Source: Niallia sp. FSL W8-0635 (GTDB lineage Bacteria; Bacillota; Bacilli; Bacillales; Cytobacillaceae). From it: 64,000 nucleotides of DNA. The stretch is taken from positions 4,442,501 to 4,506,500 of the forward strand of contig NZ_JBBOYD010000001.1 in NCBI RefSeq assembly GCF_038007965.1, in the 5' to 3' direction. Positions within the stretch are counted from its first letter, which is position 1; each line of letters starts with the position of its first letter. Both the position numbers and the translations under genes were made by a program. Under the pieces are notes generated by a model. That model made no database searches. It worked only from the letters and a program-made list of their open reading frames with translations, and was not told the origin of the DNA. Below, one piece after another: positions 16,693-28,245 of the stretch.

Positions 16693-17700
16693 ATGGCGAA
16701 AGTAACCATGGCAGATGTAGCAAAATATGCGGGAGTTTCCAAGAGCACCGTTTCCCAATATATCAATAAGCGTTATGAATATATGGGAGAAGACACAAGA
16801 GAAAAAATTAAGTGTGCTATTGAAGAACTAGGTTATCATCCCAATTATATTGCTCGGAGCCTTAAACAAAAGAAGACTTCTATGATTGGAATTATTGTAG
16901 CTGATATTGTGCATCGTTTTTCGACCGAAATCTGCCGTTCCATTGAAGATTATTGCTTTGAGCATGACTATCAGGCGATTATATGTAATGCTGACAATAA
17001 TCCTACGAAGGAAAGAACGTATATAGAAACATTGCGTGCGAAACAGGTGGATGGTCTTATTATTTTTCCAACAGGGCAAAATACGGCTATTTATGCAAAA
17101 ATGATAGAAGAAGGCTACCCAGTTGTATTTATGGATAGAGATTTACCAGAAATAGAAGCTCCCTTTATCCTTTCCACAAACGTGGAATCGAGCTTTCAAG
17201 CTACCCAGTTATTCTTAGAAAATGGACATACGAATATTGCCATTTTGACGCAGCCATTAACTATTTCTACAAGAAAGGAAAGAATTGAGGGGTATAAAAA
17301 GGCTTTGCAAGCATACTCGATAGACATTCATGAAGAATATATTATTAGTTCCGAAATAGCAAATGTGAAAACAGCATTGTCTCAGCTTTTTCAGAAGGAA
17401 AAGCAACCGACTGCTATCTTAGCTGGAAATGATTTAGTGTTCTTAGAGACTTTAGCTTTTTTACAGGAAAATCAACTTCGCGTTCCTGAAGATGTCTCCC
17501 TTATAGTATTCGATAATTTCCCTTTTGCCCATCTTTCCAATCCACCAGTAACAATGATTGCACAGCCAGCTTTTGAAATGGGAAGAAAAGCTACCGAGGT
17601 ACTTCTAAGAGAAATCAATAAGGAACCCTATCAAAAGGAAAAAATTATATATCCATGTGAACTGATTGTGAGACAATCATCAATCAAAAAAATCCAATAA
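16693..17700 (+). CDS. LacI family transcriptional regulator
   Basis: A 335-residue repressor with an N-terminal HTH (TMADVAKYAGVSKSTVSQYI, residues 5-24), a hinge (NYIARSLKQKK) and a periplasmic-binding-like effector domain. It lies between two operons that share the operator TAAACCGGTTTA, the most likely targets. No copy of that operator is seen before the gene itself; a quasi-palindrome (AATAGATT...AATCTATT, 16636-16669) may be autoregulatory. The effector is probably a pathway sugar or its phosphate. Confidence 0.85.
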   Translation: MAKVTMADVAKYAGVSKSTVSQYINKRYEYMGEDTREKIKCAIEELGYHPNYIARSLKQKKTSMIGIIVADIVHRFSTEICRSIEDYCFEHDYQAIICNADNNPTKERTYIETLRAKQVDGLIIFPTGQNTAIYAKMIEEGYPVVFMDRDLPEIEAPFILSTNVESSFQATQLFLENGHTNIAILTQPLTISTRKERIEGYKKALQAYSIDIHEEYIISSEIANVKTALSQLFQKEKQPTAILAGNDLVFLETLAFLQENQLRVPEDVSLIVFDNFPFAHLSNPPVTMIAQPAFEMGRKATEVLLREINKEPYQKEKIIYPCELIVRQSSIKKIQ

Positions 17701-17800
17701 TGTTAGGGATGGATGAAGCGTTCTTCAAGTTCTAAAGGTTTTTAGCGCCAAAAGAGTAGAATAACGCTTCTCCCAACAATAAAAATTTTTATCCATTTAA

Positions 17801-17812
17801 TAAACCGGTTTA
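17801..17812. promoter_or_regulatory. Operator TAAACCGGTTTA, copy 2
   Basis: Identical 12-bp palindrome 29 bp before the HPS-like gene. A clear -35/-10 pair was not identified; TTTAAT at 17796-17801 could be the -10, which would place the operator at the transcription start as in copy 1. Confidence 0.7.
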
Positions 17813-17840
17813 GTAATAATAGAAAGGACTGTTCGTACAG

Positions 17841-18488
17841 ATGAAAATTCAATTAGCTTTAGATCGATTAACGATTCCTGAAGCAATACGATTAACCCGT
17901 TTAGTAGAATCTGATATTGATTGGATTGAAGTCGGAACCTCACTAATCAAAGAGTTTGGTATGGAAAGTGTTCGAGAAATCAAAAAAGCATTTCCTCATA
18001 AAACGATTCTTGCTGATACAAAAACAATGGATAATGCAAAATATGAAGGGGAGATTAGCTTCACTGCTGGTGCTGATATTATCACCGTTATGGGAAATGC
18101 CCCAAAAGTAACCATTGAAACCTGTCTAGAAATGGCTAGAATCCATCAAAAAAGAGTGATGATTGATTTATTAAATACATCCAGTGAACAGCTGAAGTCT
18201 CTTCTCACGATGAAGGATGCTATTTTCTGCTTACATATCAGTAAGGATGAACAAGAATTAAGTGGTAAAAACGAATGGAAAAATAATGAAATTTCAGCGG
18301 CAGATCCAGCTCCTATGCACACAATTGCAGCGGCAGGAGGAATAACCATCGATTCCTTACCAAAGCTTCTTGCAGGTGGAATCGATATAGCCATTATTGG
18401 CTCTGCTATTACGAAGGCCGCCAACCCATCAGAGGCGGCAAAACAATTTAAACAATTAGCAAAAGGTGGCGTTATTATCAATGAGTAA
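17841..18488 (+). CDS. hxlA: 3-hexulose-6-phosphate synthase-like protein (HUMPS/OMPDC family)
   Basis: A 215-residue TIM-barrel protein. It aligns by eye with B. subtilis HxlA: QLALD at the start, WIEVGTSLIKEFG, the DxKxxD metal-site motif DTKTMD (about residues 60-65), GADIITVMG, and GSAITKAANPSEAA at the phosphate-binding end. HPS condenses formaldehyde with ribulose 5-phosphate to hexulose 6-phosphate and can also run in reverse. The loop after the conserved His (LHISKDEQELSG) departs from HxlA's HTGYD, so specificity may differ. It overlaps the PHI gene by 8 bp. Confidence 0.72.
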   Translation: MKIQLALDRLTIPEAIRLTRLVESDIDWIEVGTSLIKEFGMESVREIKKAFPHKTILADTKTMDNAKYEGEISFTAGADIITVMGNAPKVTIETCLEMARIHQKRVMIDLLNTSSEQLKSLLTMKDAIFCLHISKDEQELSGKNEWKNNEISAADPAPMHTIAAAGGITIDSLPKLLAGGIDIAIIGSAITKAANPSEAAKQFKQLAKGGVIINE

Positions 18489-19029
18489 GCTTACTGCTAT
18501 TCAAAAAGAAATTCAAGTCGTTTTGTCACAGGTCAATGAAAACTTATTAATCGATGCAGCCTCTTTGATCAGAGGAAAAAAGAGAATTTTTGTTGTCGGA
18601 GAAGGAAGATCTGGCTTAATGGCCAAATCCTTTGCAATGAGATTAATGCATTTAGGCGCAACCGTATATGTAGTGGGAGAAACCATTACCCCTTCTATTT
18701 CCAACGAAGACATTTTAATCGCTATCTCTGGTTCTGGTAAAACAAAATCTGTCATATGGACGGCTGAAACAGCCAACAAACTAGGTTGCAGTGTTTTAGT
18801 CTTAACTACTGATCCCAGCTCTCCGCTTGTGGAAGAAGCAACTGATACAATCTGTATTCCAGCAAGCACAAAATATCGGAAGGCAACAGAAACGAAATCC
18901 ATACAGCCCTTAGGCTCTTTATTTGATCAATGTGCCCATATTGTCTTTGATACCATTTGTCTAAACTTTGCTGAACTGAATGAGATTGGATTTGAGGAAG
19001 CTTTTAAGCGTCATAGTAATATGGAATAG
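18481..19029 (+). CDS. hxlB: 6-phospho-3-hexuloisomerase-like protein (SIS domain)
   Basis: A 182-residue SIS-domain protein (B. subtilis HxlB is about 185). ATG 18481 overlaps the HPS-like stop (ATGAGTAA) and has AAAGGTGG 10 bases upstream; an earlier GTG at 18466 lies inside that site and is less likely. SIS motifs are present: VGEGRSGLMAKSFAMRL, GETITPSI, ISGSGKT. PHI interconverts hexulose 6-phosphate and fructose 6-phosphate, delivering carbon to glycolysis. With the HPS-like partner it could be for formaldehyde, but the sugar operon sharing its operator suggests sugar catabolism. Confidence 0.8.
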   Translation: MSKLTAIQKEIQVVLSQVNENLLIDAASLIRGKKRIFVVGEGRSGLMAKSFAMRLMHLGATVYVVGETITPSISNEDILIAISGSGKTKSVIWTAETANKLGCSVLVLTTDPSSPLVEEATDTICIPASTKYRKATETKSIQPLGSLFDQCAHIVFDTICLNFAELNEIGFEEAFKRHSNME

Positions 19030-19070
19030 AATATTAAAAAAATATATTCCCCCCGTAAGATAAACTCGTT

Positions 19071-19122
19071 GGAGCGAGCACACATTACTTTTTGAGTATG
19101 TGTGCTCCTTTTGCGTTTTTTT
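19071..19122 (+). terminator. Terminator after the HPS-PHI operon
   Basis: GAGCACACAT (19076-19085) and ATGTGTGCTC (19098-19107) form a 10-bp stem, followed by CTTTTGCGTTTTTTT. Confidence 0.9.
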
Positions 19123-19215
19123 AATTTGTTGATAATGAAACTTCTGTGATTCCTTTTCGTATACACATTCAGTATGTTTTTTCCACCAAATTTCAAAGAC
19201 TAGGGAGGATTAACA

Positions 19216-19962
19216 ATGAAGCTAAAAAAATACATAACAATAACCTTTTTGTTTTCCTATTTTTCATGGGGGATAGTTATTATATATACTCAAATACTCA
19301 ATACTTCCTTTAATACCTCTATCCTTCCAATTATATTTTATATCTTAGGGGTCATAAGTCCGGCCATTTCTGCTGTTATCATTAATAAAAACTTAGACTC
19401 CAAAGAAGAATTTAAATTCTTTATTAAAAATAGTAGCACTCCTCCAAAGAAAATCAGTGAGTATTTTTTCATTTTTGTTGTTACAGTATTGTTCCAGCTA
19501 ATCCCTTTTTATCTAATCGGTGGTGAACAGACGGGAACATTGCTACTTTTATTATTACAATTTCCAATCTATATTGTAATTGGTGGACTAGAAGAAATAG
19601 GCTGGCGCGGCCTTATGCTACCTGAATTAGAAAAAAGATTATCCCTTTTTATCAGCACATTAGTAATCGGAGTAGTCTGGAGTCTTTGGCACTTACCCTT
19701 GTTTTTCATCATGGGAACGTATCAATATGAGTTTTTAAACTTTTTTACATTTACCTTAAACACTATTTCTTTTTCCTTTGTATTATCGGTCATCTTCTAT
19801 AAAACAAAAAGTATCTTCCTATGTATCATTACACATGCACTTTTGAATAGCTTATCTGCCGTGTTTATCATAAAAGAATCATTAGCTGCTGAGCTAATAA
19901 TCCTTTTGTTGTCACTACTATTATTTGTCCTTATCACTTCACCATATAGAAAATCACAATAA
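19216..19962 (+). CDS. CPBP family intramembrane metalloprotease
   Basis: A 248-residue protein with about eight membrane segments and the CPBP (Abi/CAAX protease) motifs: EEIGWRG (EExxxR, about residue 131), WSLWHLPLFF containing the second motif His, and THALLNSL. The family includes Rce1-like proteases and bacteriocin-immunity proteins; the bacterial substrate is usually unknown. GGGAGG lies 8 bases before the ATG. It stands alone with its own upstream spacing of 190 bp and the MdxR-type gene facing it downstream. Confidence 0.85.
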   Translation: MKLKKYITITFLFSYFSWGIVIIYTQILNTSFNTSILPIIFYILGVISPAISAVIINKNLDSKEEFKFFIKNSSTPPKKISEYFFIFVVTVLFQLIPFYLIGGEQTGTLLLLLLQFPIYIVIGGLEEIGWRGLMLPELEKRLSLFISTLVIGVVWSLWHLPLFFIMGTYQYEFLNFFTFTLNTISFSFVLSVIFYKTKSIFLCIITHALLNSLSAVFIIKESLAAELIILLLSLLLFVLITSPYRKSQ

Positions 19963-19997
19963 TTTAAAGTTGTTCTTCCATCTACAGACTAAAGCCT

Positions 19998-20954
19998 CTA
20001 CTCTTCAAGAACAGTCGATCCTCGAACAATAAGCTTCGGTTCAAAAATATGTTTCCCTTGATTTTTATTTCGTTCATTTATTTTCTTTAGAAGCATACGG
20101 GCACAAGCTTCGCCCATTTCCATTAACGGCTGTTTGATTGTTGTGATTGTAGGAGAAGAAATTCTATCTAAAAATACACCGTCAAATCCGGTTACAACAT
20201 AATCTTCTGGCACACTTTTTCCAGTCTTCTGTATTGCACGAATCACACCTGTAGCAATACGATCAGAAGCGCAAACAAATCCAACTTGCCCCTTTTTCTT
20301 CGTTAAGAAATCGGATACTTTTGCCTCTGCCTCTCTTGAGCTGTTTTTCACTCTTAAAATTACCCCTTCTGCATGTATTTCGGCGAGTGCTTCCATAAAT
20401 CCGGCCTCACGAAGCTGTTCAAAGGGCTCTTCCTCGTCAATTCCAATAAAAACAAGCTGTTCATATCCTAATTCTAAAATATGTTTTGTCGTAACATAGG
20501 TACCTTTTTTATTATCCACATCAACAAAGTCGTATCCATGCAAATTCTCGCCAAATAAGACGACTGGAATTGCTAATTTTCCGATAAAAGGATAATCGGG
20601 CTCCCTCATCCCTGTAACAATAATACCATCACATTTTCCTATATTAAGTGACGTCCTTGTTACAAGCTGCAAGGAATAATGATTCTTATCCAGTTCTCGG
20701 CTCATACCTGTTAATAAATTCATATAATAAGGTTCAACCGTGTCCATTTCCTCTAAAATTAATAATTTTATCACTTGTGTTCGATTATTAACCAAAGCCC
20801 TTGCTGCATAATTAGGGACATAATTTAACTCCTGCATTGCTTGATATACTAGCTGCTTTAATTCATCTGTCACTTGCTCTGGATGGTTTAATACTCTTGA
20901 TACAGTCATTTTCGAGACATTTGCTTTCTTTGCCACATCTGAAAGTGTTGCCAA
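19998..20954 (-). CDS. mdxR: LacI family regulator of maltodextrin genes (MdxR/MalR-like)
   Basis: A 318-residue repressor. I choose TTG at 20954 as start (MATLSDVAKKANV), since GGGGGAG lies 5 bases upstream; a longer reading from GTG at 20990 adds 12 residues without a site. The HTH is TLSDVAKKANVSKMTVSRVL, residues 3-22. It corresponds to B. subtilis MdxR (YvdE), whose gene neighbours cyclomaltodextrinase. Likely targets are the GCAAACG-type operators at 21271, 21338, 29674 and 31081-31108. Effector probably maltose or maltodextrin; identification is from context and family. Confidence 0.78.
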   Translation of the reverse strand: MATLSDVAKKANVSKMTVSRVLNHPEQVTDELKQLVYQAMQELNYVPNYAARALVNNRTQVIKLLILEEMDTVEPYYMNLLTGMSRELDKNHYSLQLVTRTSLNIGKCDGIIVTGMREPDYPFIGKLAIPVVLFGENLHGYDFVDVDNKKGTYVTTKHILELGYEQLVFIGIDEEEPFEQLREAGFMEALAEIHAEGVILRVKNSSREAEAKVSDFLTKKKGQVGFVCASDRIATGVIRAIQKTGKSVPEDYVVTGFDGVFLDRISSPTITTIKQPLMEMGEACARMLLKKINERNKNQGKHIFEPKLIVRGSTVLEE

Positions 20955-20996
20955 AGGAACTCCCCCAGTATTTATATAATTTATTCTCACACAAAT

Positions 20997-21010
20997 TGTA
21001 AGCGGTTAAT
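20997..21010. promoter_or_regulatory. cre-like or MdxR operator before mdxR
   Basis: TGTAAGCGGTTAAT matches 12 of 14 cre positions on either strand. It lies 43 bp before the mdxR start and could serve CcpA or autoregulation. The remainder of 21010-21270 shows no feature I can name. Confidence 0.4.
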
Positions 21011-21265
21011 CACTCTACCTATTATCATAATTATTCTATAACAAAAATTCTACCCATAAAGTAATACTTCCATCAGTATCTCGTTCTTCCATCCCTACAG
21101 AAATTCGTTCAACCATTCGAACACTTTACGGACAGTCATCATCTATCCTCTACGAAATTTTCAAAGCTTGCACTTAACTTTGAGTGAGGAGAAATAACGA
21201 TTGGGTAAATATCTAAACTTTTCTACAAATATGCTTGATAAAAACAGCGATTGGGTTGATAATAG

Positions 21266-23137
<1,872 letters not shown>

Positions 23138-23161
23138 TATACAAGCAAGCAGTTTTCGGAA

Positions 23162-23201
23162 GGCGAGACTTTGGAGCAAGATTGGAAGTCTCGCCTTTTT
23201 G
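23162..23201 (+). terminator. Terminator after mdxD
   Basis: GGCGAGACTT (23162-23171) and AAGTCTCGCC (23186-23195) form a perfect 10-bp stem followed by TTTTTG. Confidence 0.9.
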
Positions 23202-23223
23202 TTTTTTGGCTTTTGTTTCTCCT

Positions 23224-23307
23224 ATGAACACCACTTTTTTCGCTTCCCCCACTACTTTTGGTTTTCATCCCCTTTATGAACGCCACTTTTCCTCCTTCTC
23301 CCACTAC
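23224..23307. repeat. Two units of a tandem repeat with 52-bp period
   Basis: ATGAACACCACTTTT starts at 23224 and ATGAACGCCACTTTT at 23276, each followed by a pyrimidine-rich stretch ending CCCACTAC. The 52-bp period equals that of arrays at 31251 and 62236, though the sequence is more diverged. It lies in the convergent gap between mdxD and pgmB. Confidence 0.6.
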
Positions 23308-23310
23308 ATT

Positions 23311-23346
23311 CAAAAAACAAAAAAGAACAGAGCGTACCATACGCTC
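23311..23346 (-). terminator. Terminator of the mdx/malP/pgmB operon
   Basis: GAGCGTA and TACGCTC (23330-23336, 23340-23346) form a stem; on the minus strand it is followed by TGTTCTTTTTTGTTTTTTG. Confidence 0.75.
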
Positions 23347-23365
23347 CATTCCTCTATAACCCTAT

Positions 23366-24025
23366 TTATTCTCCTAACTTTTCCCTTAATCGTGCTAGCG
23401 TAATTTCCGCTGTATTGCCTACTTGCCAATCTGCTAATTTCATTCGTTCAGGTGTGCCAACACCAACCGCAAACATATTAGCTCCTTTTATTGACTGAAC
23501 GCCTGCTTCTGCGTCTTCTACACCAATACATTCATTCACTTGAAGCTGCAATTGCTCTGCTGCTTTTACAAAGATTTCAGGATCTGGTTTCCCTTTTTTT
23601 AATTTACCAGGATCCACAATGGTATCAAAGAAGGATGTTACTTCTAATCTATCTAAGATTACCGGTCCATTTTTGCTTGCCGATGCAAGACCAATTTTCA
23701 AACCCGCTTCCTTACATTCTTCCAAAAACGCTTTTATCCCTGGCAACAGATCCTTAGGAGTAATTTCTTTGATTAGTTCTTGATAAAAAGTATTTTTATC
23801 ATGTGCCAACTCTTCCACTTGCTCTTCTGAAAATTGATCACGAATTCCGCCATGATCCAATATTTTATATAAAGAGTCCATTCGACTAACACCTTTTAAT
23901 TCTTCGTTAAATTCGCGATCAAAAGGAACACCTATTGCCTCAGCTGTTTTCTTCCATGCTAAATAGTGGTATTCTGCTGTATCTGTAATAACCCCGTCTA
24001 AATCAAAAATAATCCCTTTTAACAT
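23366..24025 (-). CDS. pgmB: Beta-phosphoglucomutase
   Basis: A 219-residue HAD-superfamily enzyme. Motif I FDLDGVITDT (nucleophile Asp at about residue 8 and acid Asp two later), GVSRMDSL (substrate specificity loop), ASASKNGP (motif II Ser) and GVEDAEAG (motif IV) are all present. It converts beta-glucose 1-phosphate to glucose 6-phosphate, completing the maltose phosphorylase route. It is the last gene of the operon, 109 bp after malP. Confidence 0.93.
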   Translation of the reverse strand: MLKGIIFDLDGVITDTAEYHYLAWKKTAEAIGVPFDREFNEELKGVSRMDSLYKILDHGGIRDQFSEEQVEELAHDKNTFYQELIKEITPKDLLPGIKAFLEECKEAGLKIGLASASKNGPVILDRLEVTSFFDTIVDPGKLKKGKPDPEIFVKAAEQLQLQVNECIGVEDAEAGVQSIKGANMFAVGVGTPERMKLADWQVGNTAEITLARLREKLGE

Positions 24026-24134
24026 AAATGTATCCCTCCCTATTTAAAAAGGAGCCCTGCCTCATTATGAACTAACGCCTATCTTAAAATAGCATTAGAC
24101 TAATAATTTATCAGTGCCCCTTTCTACTAACTAT

Positions 24135-26411
24135 TTATTTCTTACCTACATACTCTTTTTCTAACAAAACATCGTTTCCATATAATTGAAGTTCGATTGC
24201 ATTCCCGGATAGAAGCTCTAATTTCACATCCTCAGAAGTGGTAGTTACTTTAATTAATCGATTACGATAATTAATCGTAAAGGAGTAACTATTCCAGCCC
24301 TTTGGAACAAATGGTGCAAAGGAAAGTGTTCCTGTTGCTGTACGCATGCCAGCAAATCCATGTACGATTGCTAGCCAGCTTCCAGACATGCTTGTAATAT
24401 GGAGCCCATCTTCTGTATCATTATTATAATTATCTAGGTCCAATCTAGCCGTTCTTTGATACATTTCATAAGCCTTTTCCTCTAAGCCAATTTCCGCTGC
24501 TAAAATAGAATGTACACAAGGTGAAAGACTTGATTCGTGAACGGTCATCGGTTCATAAAAATCAAAATTACGCTTTTTCTCTTCCAAGCTAAATTCATGA
24601 TTTAAGAAGTACATCCCTTGTAAAACATCTGCTTGTTTAATGAAACAAGTGCGCAAGATTTTATCCCAAGACCAATGCTGGTTAAGTGGTCTTTCTTCTT
24701 TTAACAAGGTATCTACGGAACGAAGATCTTTGTCTAGGAATGTATCATGCTGAACGAAGATTCCTAAATCTTCATCCTCTGGGAAATACATCTTGTCGAT
24801 AATTTCCTGCCATTTAGCCATTTCACTTTTTCCAATGCTTAAATCCGTCTTTCTTTGCGGAGCTACTTTTTCAAGTAATTCTAATGTATATCTTAATGTC
24901 CAACTAGCTATCTTATTGGTATACCAATTGTTATTCACATTATTCTCATATTCATTTGGTCCCGTTACACCATGCATCATGTATTGATCGTTCTTTTTCG
25001 AATAATGCACGCGGTCTGCCCAAAAACGGCTGATTCCTACTAACACATCAAGACCTTCATTTAACGCATAGGTTTCATCGCCTGTATATGTTGAATAATT
25101 GAAGATTGCATGTGCAATAGCACCATTTCGGTGAATTTCTTCAAAGGTGATTTCCCATTCATTATGGCACTCTACCCCTGTAAAAGTAACCATTGGATAT
25201 AACGCGCCTTTTAGTCCCTGTTGCTTTGCATTATGTTCAGCACCAGAAAGCTGTTGACGGCGATAACGAAGAAGCTGTTCTGTTACTTTAGGCTCTGCCA
25301 CAGCTAAATACATCGGTACAATATATGCTTCTGTATCCCAATAGGTGGCTCCACCATATTTTTCCCCTGTAAAGCCTTTTGGTCCTACATTTAGACGGGC
25401 ATCTTCACCATAATAGGTTGAGAATAACTGAAAAATATTAAAACGAATTCCTTGTTGCGCTTCTTCGTCTCCCTCAATTTGCACATCTGCCTTTTCCCAG
25501 CGTGCTGCCCATGCTGCAATATGCTCTTCCTTTAAAGCGGCATATCCTTTTTCTTTTGCTTTTCTTGCTAACATATCAGAAACGGTAGCTAGCTTTTCTT
25601 CTTCCCAATCACGAGAAGTTGAAATTGCCACATACTTTTGAAGGTGGATGGACTCCCCTTGATTAATCTTATTGTTATATGCATTAGCAACATACATTGG
25701 TTTTTCATTATATGAGGTCACTTCTAAGTTACTAATCGTATTAACCATCGAAGCAGAGACCGTGAACCTTGGCGTTCCAAAAGGATTATCAACCGTTTTC
25801 ATCATTAGGTTTCCTGAATTGGCTTCAACCTTTCTTCCGATTTCTCCCCAAAACTTCTCATCATAGTTGGAATCTTCATTTGTTACATCTCCATCTAGAT
25901 ATGGGACCAATTCAATCTTGTGTGCCCCTTTTAGTGCCGTTACCTTTATATCTATTGCGCAAACCTCTTTTGCAACGATGCTTAAAAAACGCTCAAACTC
26001 AAATTGGATTTGATTATCTCCTTTTTGAAGGATAAAGCTTCGTTTTAAGATCCCTTCCTTCATATCCAGCTCAAGGTGGAAATCAGAAATGTTTTCCTTA
26101 TACAAATCTACTTTGCTACCATCTACATAAATATCTACACCAATGAAATTTAGCGCATTAATCACTTTACCAAAATATTGAGGATAGCCATTTTTCCACC
26201 AGCCAACTCTAGTTTTATCAGGGAACCATACACCTGCAATGTATGTACCTTGATGGAAATCTCCTGAATAGCCTTCTTCAAAGTTTCCGCGCATCCCCAT
26301 ATATCCGTTTCCAATGGAGGTTAGACTTTCCTGCAATCGCTTTTCTTTTTTTTCCAACTTATTTGATATTAGCTTCCAGCTGTTTATTTCGAAAAGACGC
26401 TTATTCGACAT
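24135..26411 (-). CDS. malP: Maltose phosphorylase (GH65)
   Basis: A 758-residue cytosolic GH65 enzyme, of the family's usual length (about 755). N-terminal beta-sandwich, helical linker and (alpha/alpha)6 barrel are expected. The motif [17 protein letters not shown] carries the general-acid Glu and YWDTEAY lies in the substrate region. It phosphorolyses maltose to glucose and beta-glucose 1-phosphate, which the adjacent PgmB product uses. It corresponds to B. subtilis MdxK (YvdK). Other GH65 members act on kojibiose or trehalose, but the mdx context favours maltose. Confidence 0.9.
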   Translation of the reverse strand: MSNKRLFEINSWKLISNKLEKKEKRLQESLTSIGNGYMGMRGNFEEGYSGDFHQGTYIAGVWFPDKTRVGWWKNGYPQYFGKVINALNFIGVDIYVDGSKVDLYKENISDFHLELDMKEGILKRSFILQKGDNQIQFEFERFLSIVAKEVCAIDIKVTALKGAHKIELVPYLDGDVTNEDSNYDEKFWGEIGRKVEANSGNLMMKTVDNPFGTPRFTVSASMVNTISNLEVTSYNEKPMYVANAYNNKINQGESIHLQKYVAISTSRDWEEEKLATVSDMLARKAKEKGYAALKEEHIAAWAARWEKADVQIEGDEEAQQGIRFNIFQLFSTYYGEDARLNVGPKGFTGEKYGGATYWDTEAYIVPMYLAVAEPKVTEQLLRYRRQQLSGAEHNAKQQGLKGALYPMVTFTGVECHNEWEITFEEIHRNGAIAHAIFNYSTYTGDETYALNEGLDVLVGISRFWADRVHYSKKNDQYMMHGVTGPNEYENNVNNNWYTNKIASWTLRYTLELLEKVAPQRKTDLSIGKSEMAKWQEIIDKMYFPEDEDLGIFVQHDTFLDKDLRSVDTLLKEERPLNQHWSWDKILRTCFIKQADVLQGMYFLNHEFSLEEKKRNFDFYEPMTVHESSLSPCVHSILAAEIGLEEKAYEMYQRTARLDLDNYNNDTEDGLHITSMSGSWLAIVHGFAGMRTATGTLSFAPFVPKGWNSYSFTINYRNRLIKVTTTSEDVKLELLSGNAIELQLYGNDVLLEKEYVGKK

Positions 26412-26423
26412 AATCTTCTCTCC

Positions 26424-27296
26424 CTATGCTTTATCTGAATCTACCTTTAATCCTTTTTCTTTAAAGCCTGTTCTAAAAAATGCAAATGCAATCATTAATA
26501 CCGTTCCAAGTCCTTGAATCATGATTAATGTCGCAACATCAAATTGAATAAACCCATAAATTACTGCTAAAATGGTTGGTAAACCTGCTGCATTAAGGAC
26601 AATGTTCGCTGCCTCTTTAAAGGTTCTTATATCCGTAATATTTGATTTCTTTGTTAGCCATAATACAAGTGACATAAATAGAAATTGCAGCACATTCATC
26701 GCTATATATAAACCAGCTAGTAATAGTAACAGGATCGGCAGAAGAAAGGCTTTGTTCTGCACATACCATAAAGTTCCGATATATTGGAGAACATCTTCCT
26801 TGCTTTCTATTTTAAAAGGATATTTCTCCTCATTTGTCGGATAATACAATTGAAATCCGAATCCATTATCTTCTGCAATCACTGCATAGTCTTCTTTAAA
26901 AACAACGGCATTGGCATATCCTTTTATACCAAATGTCTGATCTTCCCCTGTCATCTCATATTTATTGTCTTTGTCAATTGCAATAACATTTCCATCTGCC
27001 TCTTCTACATATTGATTATCTATTCCCATTAATTTCCCGTCTTTCACTTGCTTAGAGGACAACGCTTCTACAAAATCGTCTGTGATTAGTTCAGCTGTCC
27101 GAGGAAATAAAAACTCAAATGGGAAGGTAGTTAATTTAGCCATTTGAATAGAGGTTGGCATCATCATGCATGCAATTAAGAAAATAAAAAGGAAGATCAT
27201 TTTTGGCCATGTTAATAGATTCTTACCCTTAAATACATTTGTCGGTGTCATAATAGACTTAAAATATTGCATCAAAAATGGTTCCGATTTCTTCAT
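26424..27296 (-). CDS. yvdJ: DUF1189 membrane protein (YvdJ-like)
   Basis: A 290-residue protein with a membrane segment near residues 29-50, a long external domain (about 55-175), and three or more further segments up to residue 270. This layout fits DUF1189 (YvdJ/MalA-type), found in Gram-positive maltodextrin operons. Its role is not established; one suggestion is an accessory to the maltodextrin importer. It sits between mdxG and malP with a 12-bp gap to malP. Confidence 0.8.
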   Translation of the reverse strand: MKKSEPFLMQYFKSIMTPTNVFKGKNLLTWPKMIFLFIFLIACMMMPTSIQMAKLTTFPFEFLFPRTAELITDDFVEALSSKQVKDGKLMGIDNQYVEEADGNVIAIDKDNKYEMTGEDQTFGIKGYANAVVFKEDYAVIAEDNGFGFQLYYPTNEEKYPFKIESKEDVLQYIGTLWYVQNKAFLLPILLLLLAGLYIAMNVLQFLFMSLVLWLTKKSNITDIRTFKEAANIVLNAAGLPTILAVIYGFIQFDVATLIMIQGLGTVLMIAFAFFRTGFKEKGLKVDSDKA

Positions 27297-27344
27297 TGTA
27301 CTCCCACTCTCTTACTTTAAAATTCGCGATGTTTCTTATTTTCC

Positions 27345-27384
27345 GAGGCGTCCGCACCACTAACTACGGTTTGGCGGACACCTC
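27345..27384 (-). promoter_or_regulatory. Intercistronic hairpin between mdxG and yvdJ
   Basis: GAGGTGTCCGC and GCGGACGCCTC (minus strand) make an 11-bp stem with one G-U pair. No T-run follows, so it is more likely an mRNA processing or stabilising element than a terminator. Confidence 0.55.
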
Positions 27385-27407
27385 TCTAAACTAATATTTT
27401 CTTATTT

Positions 27408-28244
27408 TTATCCTTTTGAACCACCGCTAGTTAAACCAGATACGAAGTTCTTTTGCAGGAAGAAGAACAAGACAACGATTGGTAATGCTGCTAGTACTGC
27501 CCCCGCTGCGAATAATGCTACCTTTTGTTCACGTGGGTTAGAGATTAATGTTTGTAGCCCAACTGCTAATGTTAATAATTCGTTTGAGCGTAATAAGAAC
27601 TTAGATAATAAGAAATCATTAAATGGTGTCATAAATGCCCATAAAGCTTGAACTGCAAGCATTGGTCGTACTAATGGTAAATTAATTTGTACAAAGATTC
27701 TTAAATGACCTGCTCCATCAATACGTGCACTTTCATCAAATTCACGCGGAATTGTATCAAAGTAACCTTTCATTAGCCATACATTCATCGGTATTCCACC
27801 GCCGATATAGATTAATGATAGTAGCCAATAGGAATCGATTGCTCCAAGTACTGTTGCTAGTACGTAATAAGCAGTTAATGCTGCCATTGTTGGAACCATT
27901 TGAATAACTAGGAAGAAAATCAAGCTATATTTTCTTCCGACAAAGCGATAACGACTGAATACATATCCAGAAAGAGTTACCAATGTTACTTGCACAATCA
28001 TTACTGCGATAGCGATAATAATTGTATTTTTATACCAGCTTAAATAGTTTGTTTCACTGAAAAGTCTTTGGAAATTATCTAGTCCCCAGTTTGCGTCCAA
28101 TTTCAACGTAAACGCCGCCATATTGGTTGCTTGAAATGCACTTGATGCTGTTACCAATAATGGGTAAATGATTACTATTGATAGGATTCCGAGAAAACCA
28201 TACGTCAATATTCTGTTTACTAGTCGCGATGCTCTCATGCTCAT
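27408..28244 (-). CDS. mdxG: Maltodextrin ABC transporter permease MdxG (MalG type)
   Basis: A 278-residue inner-membrane permease with six predicted segments and the EAA loop contacting the ATPase ([20 protein letters not shown]). It is paired with MdxF, whose gene ends 1 bp upstream, and with the MdxE binding protein. No ATPase gene is in the operon, so a shared MsmX-type ATPase encoded elsewhere is expected, as in B. subtilis. Confidence 0.9.
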   Translation of the reverse strand: MSMRASRLVNRILTYGFLGILSIVIIYPLLVTASSAFQATNMAAFTLKLDANWGLDNFQRLFSETNYLSWYKNTIIIAIAVMIVQVTLVTLSGYVFSRYRFVGRKYSLIFFLVIQMVPTMAALTAYYVLATVLGAIDSYWLLSLIYIGGGIPMNVWLMKGYFDTIPREFDESARIDGAGHLRIFVQINLPLVRPMLAVQALWAFMTPFNDFLLSKFLLRSNELLTLAVGLQTLISNPREQKVALFAAGAVLAALPIVVLFFFLQKNFVSGLTSGGSKG

Positions 28245-28245
28245 C

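Noticed and set aside
17713..17773. GAAGCGTT...AACGCTTC inverted copies between the LacI-family and HPS-like genes
   Set aside because: The loop is over 40 nt and there is no T-run; neither terminator nor cre spacing fits.
18466..18480. GTG start five codons upstream for the PHI-like gene
   Set aside because: It lies within the AAAGGTGG site that would serve the ATG at 18481.
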